This document shows positions 19,099-29,101 of a stretch of DNA of 29,453 nt, in pieces. Each line of letters starts with the position of its first letter. Positions within the stretch are counted from its first letter, which is position 1. Origin of the DNA: Tubiluchus corallicola (taxonomy: Eukaryota; Priapulida; Priapulimorpha; Priapulimorphida; Tubiluchidae); NCBI GenBank assembly GCA_030141605.1, contig JAQGDQ010001686.1:1-29453 (forward strand). The letters are read 5' to 3'. Made by a program: the position numbers and the translations under genes. The notes below the pieces were generated by a model, which was not told where the DNA came from, did no database searches, and was given only the letters and a program-made list of their open reading frames with translations.

Positions 19099-22000
19099 CT
19101 ATAGCAAAGATTAAACGTGCAATTAGATATCCATGAACTTAATTACAAGATTACAATTAAGATGACATAAATTCACAGACATTAGATGTTCGGAACCAAA
19201 CATTCCCCCAAAGAAAAGTCGGGACTGTGCCCGGATTTGAAAGAAAGGATTACAAGTTCAATGCCATAACCACTAGTCAGCAGGATCACTGATCCGGGTT
19301 CCGACCCCAACCTCATGCCCAGTCCCAACCTCATTCCCAGTCACAACCTCATTCCCAGTCCCAACCTCATGCCCAGTCCCAACCTCATTCCCAGTCCAAA
19401 CCTCATTCCCAGTCCCAACCTCATTCCCAGTCCCAACCGCATTCCCAGTCCCAATCTCCTGCTCAGTCCCGACCTCGTTCCCAGTCCCAACCTCATTCCC
19501 AGTCCCAACCTTTTCACATTCCCTTCTTTCCTGGAAAGTTCAGTTCTGTTTAAATAAATTCAGTAACAGGGGGTGCATTCCGTCGTTACCCATTCCCACA
19601 ATTTTCACAAAGTTAACCCTCAGCCGCCAGAAATGGAGTGTAAAAACACCCCAAGCGCATATATTTAGTTACATTATTTACCAGGAAGTCGTCAGCACCT
19701 GTTCGCTTTTGTGCGTAAATGATTATCACTCTAAGCAGAATGATTATCACTCTAAGCAGAATGATTATCACTCTAAGCAGAATGATTGTCATTATAAGCA
19801 GAATGATTGTCACTCTAAGCAGAATGATTATCACTCTAAGCAGAATGATTGTCATTATAAGCAGAATGATTATCACTCTAAGCAGAATGATTGTCATAAT
19901 ACGCAGAATGATTGTCATTATAAGCAGAATGATTGTCATTATAAGCAGAATGATTATCACTCTAAGCAGAATGATTGTCATTATAAGCAGATGTCATTTG
20001 ACCTCTTATATGTCAATTACTTTCATTACAATATTAATTACGATTCAGTGTCGTGTGTTTTTAAACCTCACCGGGTATCCGAGTCATATTGACCTTCCTC
20101 GTTATTTGATACAGGCAAAAATTAGAAAGTAAACAAATTCTCCTTGTTTTTATAGTACGTCTTAATAGGCGTTGAAATTTACTATTGTTGTGGAAAAATG
20201 GCCTATGTTACACATTGAAGGCCTAATTAAAGAATTAAAATGATGCGCTAAATAATAACATACAATTTTATTCTTATAATTTTTGCAGTGTAAACTCAAT
20301 ACAGCAAGACGCCAATAAAACAAAAACTCGAAGATATGACGCAGATTTCGTGGCCAACGGAAGCCATACAGTAATGTTTCTTAGATACTGAGATAAGATA
20401 CTGAACGCGCTTTTGCCTGCATCCTCTTCTAATTTATTACCCAGGTCCAGTACTGCCTAACTGCACAGCTAAATATATACACTGTACTCACCTTCACCCA
20501 AACACCATAACAGCTGTACGTAAAGTGCAATAAGTGGAATGTGTAAGATTCTGTTAATAAACTCTCTTCATTAATTAATACACAAACTGGCTTCAAACTA
20601 ATGAATTCCTAGTACATCTATATGAAAATATAACAAAAACGTTTCAGACGGGCAAAACATATACTATTATACATTACACGTAATATATATACAAACGTAT
20701 ATATATTACTATACGCAGGATAAACAGTAAGTCTAGTCAATTAAAACAAAGAATTTTGTCATATTTCGTAGTTGGTTCTTTCTTACTTGAACAACTTGGT
20801 CGGATTCGATAGCCATCGATCGGCTGGACAGATTACGCAACACGAAGCCGGCATTACGGACAGTGTCAGCTTCCAGGTCAACAGAAATACCAAAGCTCAT
20901 GTTTCGTGGAACTGCAGGTTGATTAACTGTCATCCTCTCCTCGTCTTCTTGATGGAACTCTGTCAGTGCAAATTGACACGTCAACCTAAAATAAGGAATC
21001 ATAATGAACAGACAATAATGGAATCATAATGAACAGATAATAATGGAATCATAATGAACAGATAATAATGGAATCATAGTGAACAGACAATAATGGAATC
21101 ATAATGAACAGACAATAATGGAATCATAATGAACAGACAATAATGGAATCATGATGAACAGACAATACTGGAATCATAATGAACAGACAATAATGGAATC
21201 ATAATGAACAGACAATAATGGAATCATGATGAACAGACAATAATGGAATCATGATGAACAGACAATAATGGAATCATGATGAACAGACAATAATGGAATC
21301 ATGATGAACAGACAATAATGGAATCATAATGAACAGACAATAATGGAATCATAATGAACAGATAATAATGGACTCACAATGAACAGACAGTACTGGAATC
21401 ATGATGAACAGACAATGGAATCATAATGAACAGACAATAATGGAATCATGATGAACAGACAATAATGGAATCATAATGAACAGACAATAATGGAATCATA
21501 ATGAACAGACAATAATGGAATCATAAGGAACAGACAATAGTGGAATCATAATGAACAGACAATAATGGAATCATAATGAATACAAGATGCATATAACACT
21601 CTGTCAAACATCCAGACATACACAAGCCACAAACTTCACTACATCTCAGTGAAACGCAAGGACAAGACAGTTAGCATATTTTTACACAAATCAATATCTG
21701 AATTTAACAAATGCAAATTCCTGTTCTCAGTTTTACTAATACTAAACACATATCAAGACTCACTATCTACAAATTATTTCCAATTGAGAAAAGCTCGAAT
21801 TAATCACCAACAACATTTAAAATTTAGACACAAGAGCTATATAGAGGGTTGACACAACTGATACCATCCTACAGTACTTCTACTTAACCTTATTTCCAGT
21901 TGTAACATGTTCAGCAGCTAGGAAAATGTCAATTAAACATACCTAGTCTCAAAATAAGCAACTAAAATTCACGCATCTATGACACACACAAAATTAGTCT

Positions 22001-25000
22001 TACAAACATTTAAAAATGGGGAAAAGAGGGAAGATTAGCTTGCCAGTCACTTTGCCTCATTTTAGCACTCTCACTGAAGCTAGTCATGGTCAGTGCAGAA
22101 ATTGGTCTTGTAAAAAAGCCAAACATCTAGCTTGACGGTCACTTTGCCTCATTTTAGCACTCTACAAGTGAAGCTAGTGATGGTCAGTTCATTACAGCTT
22201 GCTCTATTGATCAAAGAACAGAAAGCAGTAGCATTGGCCTCTTACAAAATGCAATTATATTCCCAAGAAAAATAAAAGAAACATTTCCGTAATCATGATA
22301 TAAAAATAAGAAAATCAGACACCTGGCACTGTAAGTGTGTCGACCCTTGTTGATACGGTGTATCAGTTGACCAATGAGATTGACCAGCTGACCAACAAAC
22401 CAAACAAAATCTGCTTTCAGGTATGGAATATATTCTATGAATCTGAAAAGATATAAAAAGTATTGATTAGAAAACAAATTATTAGAGTTACAACTTTGAA
22501 TAATAAAGAGAAGCGATTAAAGCGCCATGAATTTTTTCCAATGATTCCGTTACCTAAATCCACAGTGCAGAGCAATATCAAATGGAAGTACCCAGGGTAG
22601 TGTGAGTACAGAGAGAAGCCGCGCCACGTGTGAATGACAAATGTACGCAATGATTCCTTACCTAAATCCACAGTGTAGAGCAATATCAAATGGAAGTACC
22701 CAGGGTAGTGTGAGCACAGAGAGAAGCCTTGCCACGTGTGAATGACAAATGTACGCAATGATTCCTTACCTAAATCCACAGTGTAGAGCAATATCAAATG
22801 GAAGTACCCAGGGTAGTGTGACCACAGAGAGAAGCCGCGCCACGTGTGAATGACAAATGTACGCAATGATTCCTTACCTAAATCCACAGTGCAGAGCAAT
22901 ATCAAATGGAAGTACCCAGGGTAGTGTGAGCACAGAAAGAAGCCTTGCCACGTGTGAATGACAAATGTACGCGATGATTCCCCTGTGTGAGTCAATGGCT
23001 TCTTGAAGTGCTGTAAACAAAAATAAAGACTAAAATAAATATGGCCAATGGTCAACGACACATACAAAAACAAATAAAATAATGAATCAGCGTGCAGTAG
23101 TGGTCACCGGGGACAAGAAACGTCTAGTGCCCTACCCCTTTTTAAAGTTTTTAACATTTGTTTCATGGGTGAAACCACGAATTGTGCTCATTTTTTTGCG
23201 TTCTTGAACCTGATTTTCCGACACTTATAGGTAAAAATAAACAATTTTCTTTAATGATCACCCTGAGTTTGATATGCAATACTGCACCAAAGTAACTCTT
23301 TTCTATGCATTAGTTGCACGTAACGTGACAGTTGTTAAACATTCAGCTCCAGCATTAAAACATGCAAAGATTATGAAAGATACAGAACACTACAGGTTTT
23401 CATAATATAATCAGCATTTAGAGAAACGTCACTGTTTCTGACAAAATTATCAAACTGCTAAGCCACGCCCTACCCTACACACACCGTTAAGTAACAACAT
23501 TTGCCTTTTTTCTAGGCTGTATGTAGTAATTAAGTCAGCTATGATGATCTCTGACTAGGCAATTTTGTTGTAGTTTGAAAACTTTTGTTAATTGTTTCGT
23601 TAATGTCAGACTAGTAATTAATAATTAACAGTCACTGAACTGTAGAAGAATTTTGCACCCTCTCGCCCCCTGAGGTAATTGTCCCCTGTTGGCCCCACCT
23701 TGCTATGTATCTCATGTTATCTTTGTTATTCAATTTTTATAAATGAAAAACCAAACTCGGTAAATTCACATAAACATTCACATAGGCTATACGACTTTGT
23801 TAACTATTAATTAATTAACCAATTTAATCTATTCAATAGAAGACCACAAGGTACTTTGACTATAGTAAGTGAGTGAGTGAGTGAGTGTGTGAGTGTGTGA
23901 GTGAGTGAGTAAGTAAGTAAGTAAGTAATTTATTCATAATAACATGATCAAATACAAAGGTTGGTGATGATTTATACAAAAAAGCAAATTTATAACAACA
24001 TCATAATGGTTGGTAAGTGGGTGGCAAAGAACTGAAAACTTATCAGAGTCAGCCACCCACGTACAGCGCCAAAAAAACATTAGCAATGCAAAAAGCAAGA
24101 AAGTAGAATTCACATAAAACTTTGGATTTACTTTGAACTTGACTTGTAGGTGAACTTTGCATACAAGCAAAATGTATGACTCGGCAAAATGTACAAACAG
24201 TAAAAGTCATACAGCAGTCAATCAGCAATTAATACATACGTGTGACCACATGCCATCGTAAAGGGTTAAGCAAACATCAAACATTTCCCACTAGTAAGTG
24301 GAATGACATGATTTATTTGATCTTTCACTGTTCAAATACAAACCAGGTTATTTGCATACACCAAAATCCAATGTGACTGTGACTTACTCATCGTATATAT
24401 TAATTCTACTGCTATGGACTTAATATATATATATAAGATTTGAGGCTACAGCTCGGACGAGGGCACCATTTGCGGCGATCTATACATAAAACAAAAGGTC
24501 TCGATCTAGTGTCGTGCCATTGGGGGTTTATTTTTCGAATCGGGTCCACCGGGAGGAACGGGGGGCGAAAAACCTCCAAAAATGGCCATTTTTCGGCCGT
24601 TTTTTGCAAAACTTATACCTCTTATTTCTGGAGAACTGGAATGGGCCGGTGCTGGCTATGGATAGATAGCCCGTTCATAGGTGTATTTAGAATTTGTGAG
24701 AGGGCCACGATGTCCCGCAACGGGCGTTCTCCCGGACCCAACTCGCGCTTTTTTCGAAATTTTGACCAAATAACATGCGGAAAAAACGCTCTAGCGGCGC
24801 CTGGTGGGACTCTCGGAAGGACATATAGGGCTCTTTAGAAAGACCAAGAACAGGGCTACACGATGATGTGAGCTGCATTTTAGGACATGTCCACCAAAAA
24901 AAGTACCGACGAGTTAATTAGATGTTCTATTTTCGGCAATTTTCACTTAGAAAACTGCTGATGCAAAGCCATTGTTCTGACGTCATCCATTGTACTTTGT

Positions 25001-28000
25001 CTATAACGTTATAACTTTAATTCCATAAAAGCTGCTACTGGCTTTGCAGTGTAAATACAGTGAATTGCCACAGTGTTGTAGAATAGATGAGAGCACCTGT
25101 TACGTATGAATAACCATCCAAATGAAACTTGCACTTGTAAAATAACAGAGGTACAAAACTCACACACCAAGAGCAAATAATTTTCACTAACCTGAAGACA
25201 CTGGTTTTGGCAAATTTTTTTCTTTGACTAGTTTGTGGCGTAATTTCGTACAATCCTCGCAAGTATCGAGCGGGTGCTGCGGGTACGTGTACTCGTGCTC
25301 TTCACCGGTGGGGGAGCCACCAGCTGATTCTGTGTCACTTGTTTCAGTATCGCTAGTTTCCTCCATCATTGGGATTATTGTACGCAATGTTAAACAGCGA
25401 GTGCAATCTATCATGTCTAAAATAATGTAAAAGCCCAGTTCAGTAAGTTCAGTTGTTTTACCTGGACTTTACTTAATTATGCATTAGTCTGTGAGGGATC
25501 TTGCTTGGAAACAAGAAAAAATGAACTAGGTAAGGTTCTGTAGGTAGTATTCGTGCCTTTTCTTAATTACTATTACAATATCATGGGCTGCGAGGCGTTG
25601 TCAAGTGTACACAAATGCGTTGTCAGGTACACTTAACCTTTGTCCTTCTCACGATCATCATCAATCACTGGAAATGTGAAAAGGCTTAATAGCAAGCATA
25701 GAGTGGTATTTAGCCACAACAATTGATCATTTGGCTTCTGTGAATAACCACCGCGATTCATGGCTAGTTCGACATTCGAAATTTTTAACTCGTTCGTTCC
25801 ACTGTGAAACGTGAATGTTCAATTTCGTTGATGAGCTTAAAGTAAAGCTGGACCCAATCTCAAAACAATCTACTTTTAAAATATTGAAAGGAAACATGCT
25901 ATTTTTTCAAAAATGACTTACGTGAAAGAATTATTACCACACAAACACAATTTCACGTTCGCGCCACTAGTTCTTCGCTGTTACGTGCATTTCGCCATTC
26001 GCTAGTTAGACGGGCACTAGCGCCTGCATTTCGGAAACGCATTGCACAAAAAACAGGTGCTGCACCTCTCAGTTCAGATGTGTTAGTTTGTGACGAACTA
26101 CACACGTTCGACAGCTCATGCGTGAGCACAGAGGTAAATTTGAAATTTGAATTTTTATCTTAAAACATGCCTAGTTTTAGTACAACACACTGAATATCTT
26201 ACAGTAGCACTGTACTTCAATTTTCGCTTTTGCAAACACGTGCAACACGCTCGTGGAATATTTTTGCTCTTGAAAATTATGTTAGTTTGTGATGTCATCA
26301 ATAAGTTGGCCTCCCCATGCGATGTATGTAATGATGGGAATCAATTATCGTTTCATCGACGAAAAATCGACTTTTGTAAAGTTGTATTATATGTCCTATA
26401 CTCAAAGTTTGTACTTTATAATTTGTGTGCTTGCACATTAAAACCGTCCATAAGTCGGCATAGTTAAAACTACATTATGATGCTTCAAAAATTTGGTCAA
26501 ATGTCGATTTTTTTATTTTTTACGAAAACAAATGCTAAATACATTGGACTTTTATATTCTAGCATCAAATTATCAGGAAAATGTCCAAAAAATACTATAT
26601 AACTCCTTACCCACTTTTCTGTCTTGAAACTAGTACTGCAATTGTAAAAAACTTGTATATTCAAACTCCGATTGTAGCTCGTGGAAGCGGCCATTTTGCT
26701 TCGGGTTTTTTCTATTGACAAGGCCAGATCTTCATCAGGAAGAGCCATCTACTGGATTCAAATGTAACTTCAATGTGTTCTTGTAAAGTTCAAAGCAACC
26801 AACATTTGTGTGGTTGCTAAGTGTTTTGTAGAAACGCGAGAAAAACAATGGCTGACTTTAACACTGATTTTCGCGAGATTATGTTTTTCAGTGTGCAGCC
26901 TGCACCTCAACTTCAACGTGGATTATCTCAGCTTAGAAATAACATAAAGTGGTGAACTTGGTATCAAAATGATCCTCATGAAATGGAGATTCAGGATACG
27001 TGAATAACTAGTAAAGCTTAATTACCGACTTATGAACGATTTTGCTAGGCAAGCACACATATATCACCTGACGGTAAAAAAAATGACTCACTATTTCGTT
27101 GTAGAAATCTCAGCGCATCCTCAAATCCTTGCTTACACCAGGCACTAAGCACCTCCGGATGAGGAGGAAAGAAAGCACGAGTGAGGCGATACAAGTTCTC
27201 AGTAGTCATCTGGACACTGGTCCTCGACAAACTGGTAAAAGAACATACTGTACATTAACAACACAATAAACTGACCTATAGGTGTATAAGTGCAAAGCTA
27301 GCAATGAGTCTCTTTTATTCGAGTGAAATATAAAAGCTGAAACACAAATATTTAAAATGATGTTAATTTAACTCTTAATGACAAATGACTAATTGTTGAG
27401 CGGTATCACACATGCTCACTACACATGCTTTTTTACAAATGCATTTAGTTTAAGCAGTATTTTTATTTGACAATAAACATTGCAATCATAAATACATTTA
27501 CTATAAGTACAATGATAAATCAATATAAATGGTTAACGTTTATAACGTATATAAAAGTCTTTCAGTGAGTAGGTGAGTTTATAAGTTTCATCGGCACACG
27601 ATCACAAGAACTGTTAGTTATTCATTAGGTAAGAACTAGGGTTACCATACAACCGGGTTTCCCCGGACACGTCCTCTTTTTGGGCCTCTGTCCGGGCGGG
27701 TTTTCAAAAAATCGGCAGTTTGTCCTCAATACGTAAGGGTCACATGACTCACACCGCTGTCGATACTCGGCGTATTCGCTAACGACTTAAAATGACGTCA
27801 GCTTCCTGGAGCCATTTTGTTTGTTTTTATGTGAATTTCTTTAAATTTGTATTTGCATTCTTTAAATAGACCGTAGACTGGTCATTTTTGCCTCCTTGCA
27901 AGTGTGCGAAAAAGTGCCCTCTTTTTCAACTCAGGCAATATGGTAACCCTAGTAAGAACGAGATTGAGAAAGTTGTGTAACTTGTTTTTCTGAATAGCGG

Positions 28001-28867
28001 GTGTGCGAAAGGGTGGGACGTGTTGGTTATGATGCGTTTGACGTTGATGTAAAACTACAAGAATAGAATAAACGATGATGAAGCTAACGAAAGAAAGATG
28101 AGAGAAATTCTTACAAATGCTTACTGATTTTTTATCAACATTTTACAAAAGCATAAGTAAACACCTGTTCAATCATGACGTTAGTCAATAAGTTTTCATA
28201 TTAAAATACTACAAGTAAACATAACAGGCAAACATTATAATAATAATAATCATAATAATAATAATAATAATAAAATAATAATAATAATAATAATAATAAT
28301 AATCTTTATTTAAAGTCGACTTTTGGGTCAACAATTAACATTAGCTCAAACAGCTATCACCGCCGACTGTAAATAACAACCTACAACTGCATAACAGAGA
28401 CTATTATTACCCCACTTTTACCCTAAATACCACGCGTCAGGCAGGGCAACAGCAGGTACCATTTTTAATGTCTTTGGTATGACCCGGCCGCTGGTTCGAA
28501 CTCACGGTTCGAACTCACGACCTCCCAGACGGAAAACAGACGCATTACGACTAGACTAAACCGTCTGGTCAGATATATCTCTTCTAGCACGAGATATGAC
28601 GAATTAGCTTATTTATAAACCTTTCCCTTCAACCTGCTGCACTTCTCTTTCTAAATGAATTATCATAAAAAGAGACAACATGTAAACCTTAGATGCAGAT
28701 AATTGCTTGAATAATCATCGGGACTAATGTCCGACTCTCCGGCGAGCGGACAGACGGTTATTGTGTGTTCATCAAGAACCGGGATGTTGTTTGTTAATCC
28801 ACCGTCGATGTAGCGCTCCCCTCGATACTTTGGCGGAATGAAACCACTCCATATTGGTACGAATGAG
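18406..28867 (-). CDS. PNPLA2: ATGL/PNPLA2-like patatin-domain triacylglycerol lipase, 3' seven exons (5' end outside window)
   Basis: Family role: ATGL (brummer in flies) hydrolyses triacylglycerol to diacylglycerol on lipid droplets with a Ser-Asp dyad. The exons 28867-28688, 27231-27092, 25416-25192, 23010-22878, 22442-22323, 20985-20787 and 19098-18406 join with matching phases to 562 codons plus stop. The first encodes GFIPPKYRGERYIDGGLTNN (the D of DGG is the dyad acid), then ITVCPLAGESDISP. The second carries ENLYRLTRAFFPPHPEV and WCKQGFEDALRFLQRN. Exons 3-4 meet at SSALQEAIDSHRG. Exons 4-5 give the hydrophobic LD-binding-like region VLTLPWVLPFDIALHCGFRF then IEYIPYLKADFVW. The last two exons form an invertebrate-type tail with DSLMAYYYLDENERIKVTEI and a Ser/Arg-rich end. 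The GXSXG serine and oxyanion-loop exons must lie to the right of the window. The symbol names the nearest vertebrate relative; other PNPLA1-5 subfamily members are not excluded. Confidence 0.9.
19217..19293 (-). repeat. tRNA-like sequence, probably a decayed SINE head
   Basis: On the - strand, TAGTGGTTATGGCATTGAAC (A-box-like) leads to ACTTGTAATCC, an anticodon-arm-like stretch that would read TGT (Thr), and then TTTCAAATCCGGGCACAG (B-box-like, mutated). The acceptor stem does not pair well, so this is not an active tRNA gene. Confidence 0.5.
19302..19510. repeat. 18-bp minisatellite, about 11-12 copies
   Basis: The unit is ATTCCCAGTCCCAACCTC. It lies in the last PNPLA2-like intron (19099-20786). 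An 80-codon frame of PSPNLI repeats is only the repeat read in frame. Confidence 0.95.
19721..19990. repeat. 21-bp minisatellite, about 13 copies
   Basis: The unit is GATTATCACTCTAAGCAGAA plus T, with variants GATTGTCATTATAAGCAGAA and one with ATACGCAG. It is in the same intron as the 18-bp array. The period is a multiple of 3, which explains open frames on both strands. Confidence 0.96.
20787..20985 (-). CDS. PNPLA2: PNPLA2-like gene, penultimate exon
   Basis: The acceptor CTTATTTTAG directly abuts a 25-bp minisatellite, and the donor is CAA|GTAAGA. It encodes LTCQFALTEFHQEDEERMTV and so on to LSSRSMAIESDQVVQ. Phase 2 in and phase 0 out match the flanking exons. The segment is weakly conserved; support is by splice phase and open frame. 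Confidence 0.8.
20993..21580. repeat. 25-bp minisatellite, about 23 copies, abutting a splice acceptor
   Basis: The unit is GGAATCATAATGAACAGACA plus ATAAT, with one short unit near 21415. The array begins 8 bases upstream (gene sense) of the first base of the penultimate PNPLA2-like exon, leaving only TTATTTTAG unique next to it. Confidence 0.97.
22037..22195. repeat. Two-copy direct repeat, about 100 bp apart
   Basis: AGCTTGCCAGTCACTTTGCC...GAAGCTAGTCATGGTCAGT recurs as AGCTTGACGGTCACTTTGCC...GAAGCTAGTGATGGTCAGT. It is within the intron 20986-22322. Confidence 0.85.
22323..22442 (-). CDS. PNPLA2: PNPLA2-like gene, exon FIEYIPYL...
   Basis: The acceptor is TATCTTTTCAG and the donor is CCAG|GTGTCTG. 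It encodes FIEYIPYLKADFVWFVGQLV and NLIGQLIHRINKGRHTYSAR, corresponding to the ATGL segment around IRLLEWLPDVPEDIRWM. Confidence 0.87.
22542..22981 (-). repeat. 108-bp tandem array, four copies of a PNPLA2-like exon part plus splice donor
   Basis: GGAATCAT boundaries occur at 22974, 22866, 22758 and 22650 (108-bp spacing) and at 22541. Each unit reads GIIAYICHSHVARLLSV.TL, then PWVLPFDIALHCGF, and ends ATTTAG|GTAAGG (GTAACGG in the last). Units are nearly identical and alternate GCAAGG/GCGCGG. Only the rightmost copy is joined to the acceptor at 23011. Confidence 0.95.
22878..23010 (-). CDS. PNPLA2: PNPLA2-like gene, exon for the hydrophobic lipid-droplet-region start; its 3' part is tandemly copied
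   Basis: The acceptor is TTGTTTACAG (23011-23020) and the donor is ATTTAG|GTAAGG. It encodes LQEAIDSHRGIIAYICHSHV, ARLLSVLTLPWVLPFDIALH and CGF. Entry and exit phases fit both neighbours. The bases from GGAATCAT at 22981 downward through the donor are repeated three more times downstream, within the intron (see 22542-22981). Confidence 0.88.
23097..23703. mobile_element. Possible non-autonomous element with degenerate inverted ends
   Basis: The left end GTGGTCACCGGGGACAA and the right end read on the - strand, GTGGGGCCAACAGGGGACAA, are roughly inverted. No target duplication was found. Confidence 0.3.
23864..24175 (-). mobile_element. Probable retroposon 3' end with tetranucleotide tail
   Basis: On the - strand, GTTATTATGAATAAATTACT runs into (TTAC)n and (TCAC)n at 23864-23928. 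Upstream is a hairpin-forming GGGTGGC...GCCACCC. This layout is common for LINE/SINE 3' ends. There is no coding match. Confidence 0.45.
24430..24895. repeat. Unclassified GC-richer insert in PNPLA2-like intron
   Basis: Composition is clearly different from the flanks, with runs such as CCACCGGGAGGAACGGGGGG and GCGGCGCCTGGTGGGAC. A 132-codon frame on + and shorter ones on - show no family features. I found neither TIRs nor a second copy. Confidence 0.35.
25192..25416 (-). CDS. PNPLA2: PNPLA2-like gene, acidic linker exon
   Basis: The acceptor is TTATTTTAG and the donor is CAG|GTTAGT. It encodes NMIDCTRCLTLRTIIPMMEE, then a low-complexity DTETSDTESAGGSPTGEEHE stretch and LDTCEDCTKLRHKLVKEKN with a CxxC pair. 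In vertebrate ATGL this is the poorly conserved linker between the patatin domain and the lipid-droplet region. Confidence 0.85.
25838..26313 (+). repeat. Unclassified dispersed repeat, copy 2
   Basis: Same family and orientation as 9733-10217; lies in the intron 25417-27091 of the - strand lipase gene. Small indels break the frame seen in copy 1. Confidence 0.85.
26497..26760 (-). repeat. Decayed repeat related to 11784-12030
   Basis: The - strand frame DEDLALSIEKTRSKMAAS is followed by SLNIQVFYNCSTSF. Similarity to the other copy is limited to about 60 bp around the MAAS start. Confidence 0.45.
27092..27231 (-). CDS. PNPLA2: PNPLA2-like gene, exon with NLYRL...FLQRN motif
   Basis: The acceptor is TTTTACCAG and the donor is a consensus GTGAGT. 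The codon split over the junction with the previous exon gives Ser, and the alignment with ATGL has no gap there (LHLSLSRTSVQMTTENLYRL). The C-terminal part is the family hallmark KQGFEDALRFLQRN. Confidence 0.93.
27637..27951. mobile_element. hAT-family MITE, 315 bp, with intact 8-bp target duplication
   Basis: The inverted ends TAGGGTTACCATA...TATGGTAACCCTA are perfect over 13 bp. The flanking direct repeat GTAAGAAC occurs at 27629-27636 and 27952-27959. The 8-bp duplication and TAGGG start fit hAT. Internal CCTCTTTTT blocks lie near both ends. It is in the intron 27232-28687. Confidence 0.9.
28231..28570 (-). mobile_element. tRNA-derived SINE with ATT-repeat tail and duplicated B box
   Basis: On the - strand the head GACCAGACGGTTTAGTCTAG (A-box-like) is followed by two 13-bp copies of GTGAGTTCGAACC (28493-28505 and 28506-28518), each a B box. 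A body of about 170 bp ends TTTAAATAAAGATTATT, running into an (ATT)n tail at 28239-28303. I cannot name the SINE family. Confidence 0.75.
28688..28867 (-). CDS. PNPLA2: PNPLA2-like gene, exon with catalytic Asp (DGG motif)
   Basis: The acceptor is TTATGTAG and the donor is CTAAG|GTTTAC. It encodes SFVPIWSGFIPP, GERYIDGGLTNNIPVLDEHT and ITVCPLAGESDISPDD. This matches the ATGL segment from the GLIPP loop through YVDGG to the FSGESDI motif. It starts and ends in phase 2. Confidence 0.93.
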
Positions 28868-29101
28868 CTACATAATAAGGCCTATAGAAAAACAACAATA
28901 ACATTAATGCACGAGGACACTAAAACAAAGGTTGTAACTAAGAACGACCATGGTTTTTGTAGAATATACCTAGTTAGTTATGAGAACGTTAAGAAAAAAA
29001 TTAATATGTCATCTAACATTTTGACAAAGTAAAGCCAAAGTAAATTTACTTGATCTGCAAATATTTAGAACCAAATTTAACATCCAGTAAAAATTAGTAA
29101 C

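Noticed and set aside
19217-19293. Functional tRNA-Thr gene
   Set aside because: The B box is mutated and the acceptor stem does not pair; a SINE head or pseudogene is more likely.
19709-20132. Frames of 122-137 residues over the 21-bp array
   Set aside because: The period is divisible by 3, so any phase without a stop stays open; simple repeat peptides on both strands.
22435-23073. 212-residue - strand frame repeating SHYPGYFHLILL
   Set aside because: It is the wrong frame of the duplicated PNPLA2-like exon; the splice-consistent frame matches ATGL.
24440-24838. 132-residue + strand frame
   Set aside because: Lies in the GC-richer block, where long frames arise by chance; no motif recognised.
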